From: Streptomyces collinus
GTDB taxonomy: Bacteria; Actinomycetota; Actinomycetes; Streptomycetales; Streptomycetaceae
Direction: 5' to 3'
DNA length: 64,000 bases
Assembly: GCF_031348265.1 (NCBI RefSeq)
Contig: NZ_CP133771.1
Location: forward strand, 8,308,001-8,372,000
The notes beneath the pieces were generated by a model. The model worked only from the letters and a program-made list of their open reading frames with translations. It ran no database searches and was not told where the DNA came from. A program made the translations under genes and the position numbers. This document shows positions 17,264 through 25,989 of this stretch, one piece after another (the first letter of the stretch is position 1; every line of letters starts with the position of its first letter).

Positions 17264-17354
17264 CGGCCGTGAGCGTACGGGTGCCCGCCGTCCGAGGCAA
17301 GAGCGGATCCGCTACGACTTATGGTTCAGGCCGGTGGCGGGTCCCGGACAGGCG

Positions 17355-17687
17355 CTACTCCTGTCCCGGCACCGCCATCTCCCCGAGGAGCGACCAGTCG
17401 TCCTGCGGGACGTTCGCGTTCACGATGCGCGGCGTCTCGGCCAGATGCGGAGGCAGCGTCTGCTGCGCGGCCTTGAAGTGCGCGGACTGCACATGCGCAG
17501 CTCCGGCCGCGTCGTCGCGGAAGGCCTCGACCAGGACGTACTCCGTCGGCTCGTCCACGCTGCGCGACCAGTCGAACCAGAGGCAGCCGGGCTCGGCGCG
17601 CGTCGCCCGGGTGAAGTCGGCGGCGATCTCGGGCCAGCGGTCGGCGTGCTCGGGGCGGACGCGGAACTTGGCGGTGATGAAGATCAT
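17355..17687 (-). CDS. Antibiotic biosynthesis monooxygenase (ABM) family protein
   Basis: 110 residues, a single ABM ferredoxin-like domain of the YgiN quinol-monooxygenase type (MIFITAKFRVRPEHADRW, EPGCLWFDWSRS, FRDDAAGAAHVQSAHF). Cytosolic dimers of this kind act on quinones or polyketides without cofactors, or in quinone redox cycling. It lies between XdhC and the CurA-like gene on the same strand but has sizeable gaps on both sides (123 and 131 bp), so it may be its own unit. Confidence 0.88.
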   Translation of the reverse strand: MIFITAKFRVRPEHADRWPEIAADFTRATRAEPGCLWFDWSRSVDEPTEYVLVEAFRDDAAGAAHVQSAHFKAAQQTLPPHLAETPRIVNANVPQDDWSLLGEMAVPGQE

Positions 17688-17810
17688 GAGAATCCCTTCG
17701 CTGATGTGCTGTCTGCTGTCTGCTGACGTGCTGCTGTGCCTATGTGACGGCGGCGACTCGATCGTACGAACCCGACCCGACGGCGACGTGACCGGGAGCG
17801 GCGCCGGCGA

Positions 17811-18917
17811 TCAGGAGGGGCGGCGCGGATGCACCGCCACCTCCGTCGCGGTCAGCGGTGCGCCGCTGCCGCCCCAGCGCAGCGCGACGATCTCGGCGGC
17901 GACGGACACCGCCACCTCCTCGGGCGTACGGGCCCCGAGGTCGAGGCCGACCGGTGAGCGCAGCCGGGACAGCTCGGACTCGGTCAGCCCGGCCTCGGCC
18001 AGCCGTTCGGCCCGCTCGGCGTGGGTGCGGCGGCTGCCCATCGCCCCGATGTAGGCGGCCGGGCGGCGCAGTGCCTCCGTCAGCAGCGGCACGTCGAACT
18101 TCGGGTCGTGCGTCAGGACACAGATGACGGTGCGCTCGTCCGTGTCGGTTCCGCGCAGATAGCGGTGCGGCCACTGCGCGACCACCTCGACGCCCTCGGG
18201 GAAGCGCCGGGGCGTGGCGAAGACGGGGCGGGCGTCGCAGACGGTGACCCGGTAGCCGAGGAAGTCCCCGATGCGGGCCACGGCCGCCGCGTAGTCGATC
18301 GCGCCGAAGACCAGCATCCGCGGCGGCGGCGCGAAGGACTGCAGGAACACGCTCACGGCGTCCTCGCGGCGCTGCCCCTCGGGCCCGTAGTGCCGCAGGC
18401 CGGTGGCGCCGAGCGCGAGTTCGCCGCGGGCGTCGGCGGTCACGGCCACGTCCAGGCCGCTCGCGCCGAGCGTGCCGAGGGTCCGGTCCGGCCAGACGGC
18501 GAGGGCCGCCCCGCGCGGTGCCGGCCCGTCGGTCACGGTCGCCACCGTGACCGGCTCCCCCGCCGCGACCGAGTCCACGACCGCGCCGAAGCCCGGATCC
18601 CGCCCGGGCGTGACCGCGCGCACCAGGACGGTGATCTCGCCGCCGCAGGTCAGGCCGACCGCGAAGGCGTCCTCGTCGCTGTAGCCGAAGGTTTCGAGAC
18701 GGGCCTCCCCGCCCTCGGCGACCTCCTGCGCCAGTTCGAACACGGCGCCCTCGACGCACCCCCCGGACACACTGCCCACGACCTCCTCGTCCGGGCCCAC
18801 CGCCATCGCCGCGCCCGGGTCGCGCGGCGCGCTGCGGCTGACCTCGACGACCGTGGCGAGGCCGAACGGGACCCCGGCCGCGTACCAGCGGCCGAGCACC
18901 GGGAGAACGTCCCGCAC
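17811..18917 (-). CDS. XdhC family protein (molybdenum hydroxylase maturation)
   Basis: 368 residues. The N-terminal XdhC/CoxI domain has VSGGCVEGAVFELA, and the C-terminal Rossmann part has MLVFGAIDYAAAVARIGDFLG and the family segment AAYIGAMGSRRTHAERAERL. XdhC delivers sulfurated molybdenum cofactor to xanthine/CO-dehydrogenase type enzymes. No xdhA/B or cox subunit genes are nearby, so the client enzyme must be encoded elsewhere. The 123-bp gap downstream is rich in CTG/TCTGCTG and carries nothing else clear. Confidence 0.9.
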   Translation of the reverse strand: MRDVLPVLGRWYAAGVPFGLATVVEVSRSAPRDPGAAMAVGPDEEVVGSVSGGCVEGAVFELAQEVAEGGEARLETFGYSDEDAFAVGLTCGGEITVLVRAVTPGRDPGFGAVVDSVAAGEPVTVATVTDGPAPRGAALAVWPDRTLGTLGASGLDVAVTADARGELALGATGLRHYGPEGQRREDAVSVFLQSFAPPPRMLVFGAIDYAAAVARIGDFLGYRVTVCDARPVFATPRRFPEGVEVVAQWPHRYLRGTDTDERTVICVLTHDPKFDVPLLTEALRRPAAYIGAMGSRRTHAERAERLAEAGLTESELSRLRSPVGLDLGARTPEEVAVSVAAEIVALRWGGSGAPLTATEVAVHPRRPS

Positions 18918-19044
18918 GAGCCGCTCCTCTCCTTGCGCGCACCCCGCCGGGTACCCCGGCAGCGGTTAATTCCGTTGTGGCCCCCCGTGCCGGTCTGGTG
19001 CACTGCACAGGTCAGCGGCGTCACCGAGTCCGGAGGAGTTCCGA

Positions 19045-19155
19045 ATGCGCACTGCGTGCATGTCCCCCCAGCCAGGAACGGACCTCTCTCCGAAGGACAT
19101 GACGCTTCGTGCACATGCTCAACCTTGGAATTCTCGCCCATGTCGACGCGGGTAA
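19045..19155 (+). CDS. Candidate leader ORF overlapping the ribosomal protection gene
   Basis: 36 codons beginning MRTACMSPQPGT, with a very strong ribosome site (GGAGGAG at 19033-19039) 5 bases before the ATG. It runs out of frame across the GTG start at 19109 and stops at TAA 19155, 47 bp inside the downstream gene. The layout is that of a regulatory upstream ORF for translational or transcriptional attenuation, as seen ahead of several tet and erm genes. It may instead simply be a fortuitous frame; its codon use is not strongly biased. Confidence 0.4.
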   Translation: MRTACMSPQPGTDLSPKDMTLRAHAQPWNSRPCRRG

Positions 19156-21085
19156 GACCAGCCTGACCGAGCGGCTGCTCCATTCGGCCGGGGTGATCGA
19201 CGAGATCGGCCGCGTCGACGACGGGAACACCCGCACCGACACCCTCGCCCTGGAGCGGCAGCGCGGCATCACCATCAAGTCCGCCGTCGTCTCGTTCCCG
19301 CTCGACGGCGTGACCGTCAACCTCATCGACACCCCCGGCCACCCGGACTTCATCGCCGAGGTGGAGCGCGTCCTCGGCGTGCTGGACGGCGTCGTCCTCG
19401 TGATCTCCGCCGTCGAAGGGGTGCAGGCGCAGACGCGTGTGCTGATGCGGACGCTCCAGCGGCTGCGCATCCCGACCCTGCTCTTCGTCAACAAGATCGA
19501 CCGGAGCGGGGCCCGCCACGACGAGGTGCTGCGGGAGATCGCGGCCCGGCTGACCCCCGCGATCGTCCCGATGGGCACCGCCACCGGCCTCGGCACCCGC
19601 GCGGCCCGCTTCACCCGCTCTCCCGGACCGGCGGCAGGCGCCCTCGACGTCCTGACCGGGCGCGACGACGTCCTGCTGGCCGCGTACGTCGAGAACACGG
19701 TCACGGACTCCCTCCTGCACGGCTCCCTCGTAGCGCAGACCCGGGAGGCGCTCGTCCACCCGGTGTACTTCGGTTCCGCGGCGACGGGCGCGGGCGTGGC
19801 GGCGCTCCTGTCCGGCATCGAGACGCTGCTGCCGGCGGCCGACGGGGACGCGGACGGGCCGGTCTCCGCCACGGTGTTCAAGGTCGACCGGGGCCCGGCG
19901 GGGGAGAAGGTCGCCTACGCCCGGATGTTCTCCGGGACCCTGCGCACCCGTGACCGGGTCCCCTTCGGCACGGACGGCGCCGAGGGCCGGGTCACCGGCA
20001 TCAGCGTCTTCGGGCACGGCACGGACACCCGTGCCGACTCCGTCGCGGCCGGCCGGATCGCCCGCCTCACCGGGCTCGGAGACATCCGGATCGGCGACGC
20101 GATCGGCGAACCCCGCACGGCGTACGAGCACGTCTTCGCCCCGCCGACCCTGGAGACGGTCGTCGTCCCCGGCCCGGACGCGCACCGGGGAGCGCTGCAC
20201 CTCGCTCTCACCCAGCTCGCCGAGCAGGACCCGCTGATCGGCCTGCGCCACGACGAACGCCGCCGGGAGACCTCCGTCTCCCTCTACGGCGAGGTGCAGA
20301 AGGAGGTCATCCAGGCCACCCTCGCCGACGAGTACGGACTCGACGTCGGCTTCCGCGAGACGACGCCGCTGTGCGTCGAACGGCCCGTCGGCACGGGCCA
20401 GGCCGCGGAGTTCATCAAGAAGGATGCCAACCCGTTCCTCGCGACGGTCGGTCTGCGCGTCGAGCCCGCGCCGGTCGGCTCGGGCGTGGCCTTCCGGCTG
20501 GAGGTGGAGCTCGGCGCGATGCCGTACGCCTTCTTCAAGGCCGTGGAGGACACCGTGCGCGAGACCCTCGACCAGGGTCTGCACGGCTGGCAGGTCACCG
20601 ACTGCGCGGTCACCATGACGCACAGCGGCTACTGGCCCCGCCAGAGCCATGCCCACCAGGGCTTCGACAAGAGCATGTCGAGCACCGGGGCCGACTTCCG
20701 GGGCGTGACCCCGCTGGTGCTGATCGAGGCGTTGCGGCGGGCCGGGACGCGGGTCCACGAGCCGATGCACCGCTTCAGGATCGAGGCGCCCGCCGACACG
20801 CTGGGCGCCCTGCTGCCGGTCCTCGCCCAGCTCGCGGCCGTACCCGAGACGACCCGGAACCGGGACGACGTCTGCGTCCTCGAAGGCACCGTGCCGGCCG
20901 CCCGGGTGCACGCCCTCGAACAGCGGCTGCCGGGACTCACCCGGGGCGAGGGCGAGTTGGAGAGTTCCTTCGCCCGCTACGCGCCCGTCACGCACGGCAC
21001 GATCCCCGAGCGCCCGCGCACCGACCACAACCCGCTGAACAGGAAGGAGTACGTGTTGAACGTGACACGGAGGGTCGGTGGCTGA
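19109..21085 (+). CDS. TetM/OtrA-like ribosomal protection GTPase
   Basis: 658 residues, the usual size of tetracycline ribosomal protection proteins and elongation-factor-G paralogues. GTPase motifs: AHVDAGKTSLTE (G1), RGITIK (G2), DTPGHPDF (G3) and NKID (G4). A domain IV/V region follows with HSGYWPRQSHAHQGFDKSMS near residue 515. The start aligns with TetM (MHMLNLGILAHVDAGKT), so the GTG at 19109 is used; AAGGA lies ~11 bases upstream. It probably frees ribosomes from tetracycline-like drugs or another stalling agent. OtrA of oxytetracycline producers is the closest well-known type, but no antibiotic cluster is present here, so intrinsic resistance is more likely. Confidence 0.9.
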   Translation: MHMLNLGILAHVDAGKTSLTERLLHSAGVIDEIGRVDDGNTRTDTLALERQRGITIKSAVVSFPLDGVTVNLIDTPGHPDFIAEVERVLGVLDGVVLVISAVEGVQAQTRVLMRTLQRLRIPTLLFVNKIDRSGARHDEVLREIAARLTPAIVPMGTATGLGTRAARFTRSPGPAAGALDVLTGRDDVLLAAYVENTVTDSLLHGSLVAQTREALVHPVYFGSAATGAGVAALLSGIETLLPAADGDADGPVSATVFKVDRGPAGEKVAYARMFSGTLRTRDRVPFGTDGAEGRVTGISVFGHGTDTRADSVAAGRIARLTGLGDIRIGDAIGEPRTAYEHVFAPPTLETVVVPGPDAHRGALHLALTQLAEQDPLIGLRHDERRRETSVSLYGEVQKEVIQATLADEYGLDVGFRETTPLCVERPVGTGQAAEFIKKDANPFLATVGLRVEPAPVGSGVAFRLEVELGAMPYAFFKAVEDTVRETLDQGLHGWQVTDCAVTMTHSGYWPRQSHAHQGFDKSMSSTGADFRGVTPLVLIEALRRAGTRVHEPMHRFRIEAPADTLGALLPVLAQLAAVPETTRNRDDVCVLEGTVPAARVHALEQRLPGLTRGEGELESSFARYAPVTHGTIPERPRTDHNPLNRKEYVLNVTRRVGG

Positions 21086-21167
21086 CGTGTGAGGGTTGTC
21101 AGGGCGGGAACTTACTCCAGAGTCAGAGGTGTTGACGGTGTCCTGATATCGCCGGACTGTAGTGGAC

Positions 21168-23039
21168 ATGCCGACTATCCGATCGCGTCTCCTGGTCGTC
21201 CTGGTCGTCCTCTTCGGTTCGGTGTCGGTGGCGGGCGTCCCGCCGGCCACCGCCGCGCCCCCTCCCGGCTCCCTCTGGTTCGACGACCCGACCGTCACCG
21301 TGCGGGACGGCCGCTTCACCGACGCCCGCGGCCGCGAGATCGTGCTGCGCGGCTACAACGTCTCCGGCGAGACCAAGCTCGCGGAGAACAAGGGCCTGCC
21401 CTTCGCCTCGGTCGCCGACGCCCGTAAGTCGGCGACCGCACTGCGCGCCCTCGGCGGCGGCAACACCGTCCGCTTCCTGCTCTCCTGGGCCTACGCCGAG
21501 CCCGAGCGAGGACAGGTGGACACGGCCTATCTGGCCGCCGCAACCGACCAGATGAAGGCCTTCCTCGACGTCGGTGTCCGCGTCTACCCCGACTTCCACC
21601 AGGACCTCTACTCCCGGCACCTGTTCGACGCCGACAGCTGGTACACCGGCGACGGCGCCCCCAAGTGGGCGGTGGACGCCGGGAACTACCCCGACGAGTC
21701 CTGCGGGATCTGCCTCTTCTGGGGGCAGAACATCACCCAGAACGAGGCCGTGAAGCGCGCCACGTACGACTTCTGGCACAACGCGCACGGCGTGCAGGAC
21801 GGCTTCCTCGACACCGCCGAGAAGACCATGCGGTACGTGCAACAGCACCTGAGCGCCGAGCAGTTCAGAGGCATCGCCGGCTTCGACCCCTACAACGAGC
21901 CGCACGCGGGCGTCTACGACTCCGGGCAGGCCAGCCGCACCTGGGAGAAGGACGTGCTCTGGCCCTTCTACGAGAAGTTCCGCACGCGCATGGACACGGC
22001 CGGCTGGCGGGACAAGCCCGCCTTCGTCGAGCCGAACCTCTTCTGGAACGCCAACCTGGACTTCCAGAAGCAGGAGGGCGGTCTGCTCGATGCCGGCAGC
22101 CTCGGTCCGCGCTACGTCTTCAACACGCACTTCTACGACCAGAAGGCCATCTCCGGCGTCTTCATGTGGGGCAAGGCCGCCGACGGCCAGTACGCGGGCG
22201 ACTTCCGCACCGTCCGCGACCGGGCCGCCGCCGGGCGGACGGCCGCCGTGGTCAGCGAGTTCGGACACCCCCTCGCGGGCAACGTCTCCGACAAGGCGCC
22301 GACGGTCCTCAAAGCGATGTACCAGGCCCTCGACTCCCGCATCAAGGGCGCCGACTGGTGGGCCGACCCGGCCGCCTCGGGATCCGTGCTCTCCGGCTCC
22401 CAGTGGCAGTGGGACATCTACAACGGCCGCCACCGCGAACTGATGAACGGAAACCCCGACAAGGTCCTCACCACCGGCGACGCCTGGAACGACGAGGATC
22501 TCTCCGCCGTACGCCTCGACGACTCCGGCAAACCGGAGCTGCGCCAGGACGCACGGCTCCTGGACCGGCTCTACCCGAGCGCCACGGCCGGTGAGACCGT
22601 CGGCTTCACTTACGAGGACCGCTCCCGGGACGGCTCGACGACCCTGACCTGGAACCCGGTGCCCGGCTCCCTGCCGAACGTGCAGCGGCTGGTGGGGTCA
22701 GGGCAGTACGGGCTGCTGCTGTGGCGCTCGAACGGCGGCCCGGCACCCACCGAACTGCACCTCCCGGCGAGCTTCCCGGCCGCGTCCACCACGGTCGTCT
22801 CCGACGTGGGCACGGTCCATGCCCCGCCGGCGTACACCGCGTCGACGCCGGTCGGCGTGGCCCAGGAGCCCGGCGGCACGGGAAGCCGCCGCCTGCTGCT
22901 CACCGCGCCGGACTCGGGCGTCCTGCACTACGCGCTGGTGACCAACGGGGCGACGGCTCCCTCGGCGGACCTGCTCGCCGCGGCCCGTTCCGAACTGGCG
23001 GCGTGGGCGGCGAAGGAGGTCAACCAGCGGAAGGGCTAG
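21168..23039 (+). CDS. Secreted GH5 endoglycoceramidase-like hydrolase
   Basis: About 623 residues. A signal peptide (MPTIRSRLLVVLVVLFGSVS... ending near ATAAP) is followed by a family 5 (beta/alpha)8 domain. Counting from a GTG at 21162, the acid/base Glu is E246 in GFDPYNEPHAG and the nucleophile E366 in VSEFGHP; RVYPDFHQDLYSR is typical of endoglycoceramidases. A C-terminal beta-sandwich follows (from ~480). It would be exported and cleave the glycan from a glycolipid or aryl/alkyl glycoside. The ATG at 21168 and the GTG at 21162 are both possible starts; neither has a clear ribosome site. Its 3' end overlaps the convergent beta-propeller gene by 20 bp. Confidence 0.87.
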   Translation: MPTIRSRLLVVLVVLFGSVSVAGVPPATAAPPPGSLWFDDPTVTVRDGRFTDARGREIVLRGYNVSGETKLAENKGLPFASVADARKSATALRALGGGNTVRFLLSWAYAEPERGQVDTAYLAAATDQMKAFLDVGVRVYPDFHQDLYSRHLFDADSWYTGDGAPKWAVDAGNYPDESCGICLFWGQNITQNEAVKRATYDFWHNAHGVQDGFLDTAEKTMRYVQQHLSAEQFRGIAGFDPYNEPHAGVYDSGQASRTWEKDVLWPFYEKFRTRMDTAGWRDKPAFVEPNLFWNANLDFQKQEGGLLDAGSLGPRYVFNTHFYDQKAISGVFMWGKAADGQYAGDFRTVRDRAAAGRTAAVVSEFGHPLAGNVSDKAPTVLKAMYQALDSRIKGADWWADPAASGSVLSGSQWQWDIYNGRHRELMNGNPDKVLTTGDAWNDEDLSAVRLDDSGKPELRQDARLLDRLYPSATAGETVGFTYEDRSRDGSTTLTWNPVPGSLPNVQRLVGSGQYGLLLWRSNGGPAPTELHLPASFPAASTTVVSDVGTVHAPPAYTASTPVGVAQEPGGTGSRRLLLTAPDSGVLHYALVTNGATAPSADLLAAARSELAAWAAKEVNQRKG

Positions 23040-24276
23040 TCCAGTCGGCCTGCACCTTGCCGAGCCGGACGCGCTGCGGGTGGTCACCGACCGGCACGGA
23101 CACGACCTTCTTCCCGGTGGCGAAGTCGATGGCCGTGACCTGGTCGGTGCCGCTCTCGGAGACCACACAGGACTTGCCGTCACCGCTGACCGTGGCCCAG
23201 TAGGGCTTGGAGGCGGTGACGAGCGGGCCCTCCTGGAGGGTGGCGCGGTCGACGACGGTGGCGTAGTCGTCCATCGTGCCCGCGACGCACAGCTTGCGGC
23301 CGTCCGGGCTCATCGAGATGCCGTGGTGTCGCGAGTCGTTGACGAAGGTCGTGCGGTCGTCGCTGGTCGCCGGGTTCTCCGGCAGGGTCTTGGTGCGGGT
23401 GATCTTGTCGGTGGCGATGTCGTACTCGAAGAAGCCGTTGAAGAAGGAGACCTGGAAGTACAGCTTCGACTCGTCCGGCGAGAAGACAGCCGGGCGGACG
23501 GCGTCGGAGTGGTCCTTGAGACCGAGCGCGTCGAGCTGCGGACGCATGTCGATGACCTTCACCTGCTTGTACGTCGTGGCGTCGACGACGGTGATGCGCC
23601 GGTCGCCCTTCGTCCAGTCCAGCCACGGGGCGTCGGTCTGCGTGTTCACGTCGCCGATCGCCATGTTGTAGATGTACTTGCCGTCCTGGGTGAAGATGTT
23701 CTCGTGCGGCTTGTCGCCGGTTCCGAACTTGCCCAGTTCCTTCCCGGAGACGATGTCCAGGACGTGCACGGTGTTGGAGGTCGACGCCGAGACCGCGACC
23801 CTCTTGCCGTCGGGGGAGACCGCCATGTGGTCGGAGCGGTAACCGGACACGGGGAAGCGCCAGTTGAGCCGCCCGGAGGCGAGGTCGATCGACACGACGT
23901 CGGCGAAGCTCGGCCGGGAGACCACCACCGACGTCCCGTCCGGCGTCGAGTACATGTCGTCGACGAACTGGTCGTGGCCCTCGCCGACGCTGTTGCGGAT
24001 CGCCATGAAGTAGATCCACTTGATCGGATCGGCGTTGATCGCCGCCATCCGCTCGTCCTTGTCGGGGATGACGTTGATCCGGCCGATCTTCGCGAAGTCA
24101 CCGGTGGACCGGATGACATCGGCGGTGCCGTCCCAGTTGTTGCCCACGAACAGCACCTCGCGCAGCGCGGCGGAGGAGCCCGGGGCTGCCGCGGTGGCGG
24201 CGGTCGCGGGGACGGTGACGGTCAGGGCGAGGGCTGCGGCTACGGAGCACAGGTGCCGGCGTCGGAAGACGGGCAT
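23020..24276 (-). CDS. Secreted YncE-like beta-propeller protein
   Basis: 418 residues. A Sec signal peptide (FRRRHLCSVAAALALTVTVPATAATAAAP) precedes a seven-bladed-propeller type sequence with repeated blades such as DHMAVSPDGKRVAVSASTS, HENIFTQDGKYIYNMAIGD and HHGISMSPDGRKLCVAGTM. No catalytic motif is visible; such YVTN/YncE proteins bind ligands or metals outside the cell. The ATG at 24276 follows GAGGGGAG; an upstream in-frame extension to 24420 is not used. Divergent from a TetR gene across ~190 bp that contains a palindrome, so that regulator may control it. Confidence 0.85.
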   Translation of the reverse strand: MPVFRRRHLCSVAAALALTVTVPATAATAAAPGSSAALREVLFVGNNWDGTADVIRSTGDFAKIGRINVIPDKDERMAAINADPIKWIYFMAIRNSVGEGHDQFVDDMYSTPDGTSVVVSRPSFADVVSIDLASGRLNWRFPVSGYRSDHMAVSPDGKRVAVSASTSNTVHVLDIVSGKELGKFGTGDKPHENIFTQDGKYIYNMAIGDVNTQTDAPWLDWTKGDRRITVVDATTYKQVKVIDMRPQLDALGLKDHSDAVRPAVFSPDESKLYFQVSFFNGFFEYDIATDKITRTKTLPENPATSDDRTTFVNDSRHHGISMSPDGRKLCVAGTMDDYATVVDRATLQEGPLVTASKPYWATVSGDGKSCVVSESGTDQVTAIDFATGKKVVSVPVGDHPQRVRLGKVQADWTSPSAG

Positions 24277-24384
24277 GACTGCTCCCCTCTCTGCTGGGGG
24301 GTCTCTGCTGCGGGGTGAGCATCGTGAGTGGGACATGCCAAAGCGGGGGGCGCGGAATCTGAACACAAGTGCTTTCAGAGTCAA

Positions 24385-24400
24385 CTTACTGCAAAGTAAG
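24385..24400. promoter_or_regulatory. Palindromic operator in the propeller/TetR intergenic region
   Basis: CTTACTGCAAAGTAAG has 5-bp perfect arms (CTTAC/GTAAG) around six bases. It is AT-rich against its surroundings and sits between the two divergent genes, the expected place for the adjacent TetR regulator to bind. Confidence 0.6.
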
Positions 24401-24470
24401 GAAGGGGCGGCCTTCTCCACAAGACCGCGTGCACGACAAAATCGGTGTTCGAACGACGAAGGGAGAGCCG

Positions 24471-25130
24471 GTGCCGGGCAGGCTCAGAGCGCCGACCGGC
24501 CGCTACGGCGGCAAGACCGCGGAGGAACGGCAGGCCGAACGGCGCCGGCGGTTCCTCGACGCCGCGCTCCAACTGTTCGGCGACACCCCCGGCTTCCGCT
24601 CCACCACGGTCGCGGCCCTCAGTGAGACGGCCGGGCTCTCCACCCGCCAGTTCTACGAGGAGTTCCGCACCCTGGAGGACGTACTCGCCGCGCTGCACCT
24701 CCAGGTCAACGGCTGGGCCGAGGCGGCGGTCCTGGAGGCGGCGGCAGGTGCGGCGGAGCTGCCGCTCGTCGAACGCGCCACCGCCGTCTTCCGCGCCTAC
24801 GCCGGGAACGTCGCCGCCGATCCGCGCCGGATCCGCATCACCTTCGTCGAGATCATCGGCGTCAGCCCGCGTCTGGAGGAGCAGCGACTCTCCCGCCGGG
24901 CCGGCTGGGTCGACCTCATCTGCGCCGAGGCCGACGCGGCCGCCGCCCGCGGAGAGGCCGCACTCCGCGACTACCGCCTCGCCGCGACGGGCTTCATCGG
25001 CAGCGTCAACGGCCTGTTGCACGACTGGAGCGCCGGCTGGGTCGACGCGACGCTGGACGAGGTCGTCGACGAACTGGTCCGGCAGTTGCTGGGGATTCTG
25101 CGGCCGCCGGGGTGGAAGCAGGAAGGGTGA
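24471..25130 (+). CDS. TetR family transcriptional regulator
   Basis: 219 residues. The N-terminal HTH spans ~residues 18-70 (RRRFLDAALQLFGDTPGFRS, TVAALSETAGLSTRQFYEEF). The C-terminal ligand domain ends with VVDELVRQLLGILRPPG. The GTG at 24471, preceded by AGGGAGAG, is preferred to upstream codons that would add a non-homologous extension. Divergent from the secreted propeller gene, which is a likely target along with its own promoter. Confidence 0.9.
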   Translation: MPGRLRAPTGRYGGKTAEERQAERRRRFLDAALQLFGDTPGFRSTTVAALSETAGLSTRQFYEEFRTLEDVLAALHLQVNGWAEAAVLEAAAGAAELPLVERATAVFRAYAGNVAADPRRIRITFVEIIGVSPRLEEQRLSRRAGWVDLICAEADAAAARGEAALRDYRLAATGFIGSVNGLLHDWSAGWVDATLDEVVDELVRQLLGILRPPGWKQEG

Positions 25131-25185
25131 GTGAGGGCGGGGGCCGGGTGGTGAGGGTGGCTGCCGGGGGCGGGAGAGCGCCCTG

Positions 25186-25220
25186 CCGCACGCCGCACGC
25201 CGCACGCCGCACGCCGCACG
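25186..25220. repeat. 7-bp tandem repeat (CCGCACG x5)
   Basis: Five perfect head-to-tail copies of CCGCACG lie in the 268-bp gap between two convergent TetR genes. The rest of the gap (25131-25398) shows GGGTGG-rich and ACCGGTC-rich sequence with no gene. The repeat is probably a slippage-prone spacer with no defined role. Confidence 0.85.
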
Positions 25221-25398
25221 GACCCTGACCGGTCCCGGCCATTGACCGGTCGCGGCCCCTGCCGGGCGGGACTTGCGCCGGCACTCCCCGGTGCAGCTCA
25301 CGGCCACCGCCGTGAGACCGGCACCGCGGACCAGGGACCGGACGTCGGCGGCGCCTGAGCCGGGTGCCGAGGAGCCCCCTCGGCCAGGGTCTGACCGG

Positions 25399-25959
25399 CT
25401 ATGGGTTCAACAAGCGCTTCCTGACCGCGGCGAGGACTTCCGTGCGGCTGCGCGGGCCGTTGTCGGCTGCGATGAGGTGGTCGCCGATGCGCAGCGAGAA
25501 GGTGATCAGGCAGCGGGCCTCGACATCGCCCTCGTCGGGACAGAAGGCCCCGTAGAGCTCGCGCAGATAGTCCATGCGCCGGTTGTCGGCCCGGCGGAGG
25601 CAACGCGCGACGCCCTTGTCGCGCCGGGCCCAGTCGCGGATCGCGAGCTCGACACCGGCGCTGGTCACGTGCGTCTCGCCCGATCCCACGAAGTCGAAGA
25701 GACGGCCGAGCCGCTCGCGGGCGTCGCCCCCGTCGCGCTCGATCCGCTCGATGACATCCTCGGTGACCGCTCGCTCCCAGGTGTCGAGCATCTCCTCCAG
25801 CAGGCCGGCGCGGTTGCGGAAGTAGCCGTAGAAACCGCCCTTGCTGACGCCGAGCGCCTGGGCGAGGACCTCGACCCGGACGGCCTCGGGGCCGCCGGCG
25901 GCGAGCGCCCGCAGCCCCTCCTCGATCCACTTGTCCCGCGGTGTACGGATCGCGCCCAT
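25399..25959 (-). CDS. TetR family transcriptional regulator
   Basis: 186 residues. HTH at ~8-55 (WIEEGLRALAAGGPEAVRVE, AQALGVSKGGFYGYFRNRAG). The C-terminal half has ARCLITFSLRIGDHLIA, as in the TetR group with the GGFYGYF/GSFYWHF recognition helix. The ATG at 25959 follows GAGGGGAG; the longer frame upstream crosses the operators and is rejected. Divergent from the DUF2867 gene, with two strong palindromes between, so autoregulation and repression of that gene are very likely. Confidence 0.92.
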   Translation of the reverse strand: MGAIRTPRDKWIEEGLRALAAGGPEAVRVEVLAQALGVSKGGFYGYFRNRAGLLEEMLDTWERAVTEDVIERIERDGGDARERLGRLFDFVGSGETHVTSAGVELAIRDWARRDKGVARCLRRADNRRMDYLRELYGAFCPDEGDVEARCLITFSLRIGDHLIAADNGPRSRTEVLAAVRKRLLNP

Positions 25960-25989
25960 GCCGTGTCTCCCCTCACATGTCCCGGAAAG

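Noticed and set aside
25186..25220. Considered as a CRISPR-like or attachment-site array
   Set aside because: A 7-bp head-to-tail repeat without spacers is a simple microsatellite.
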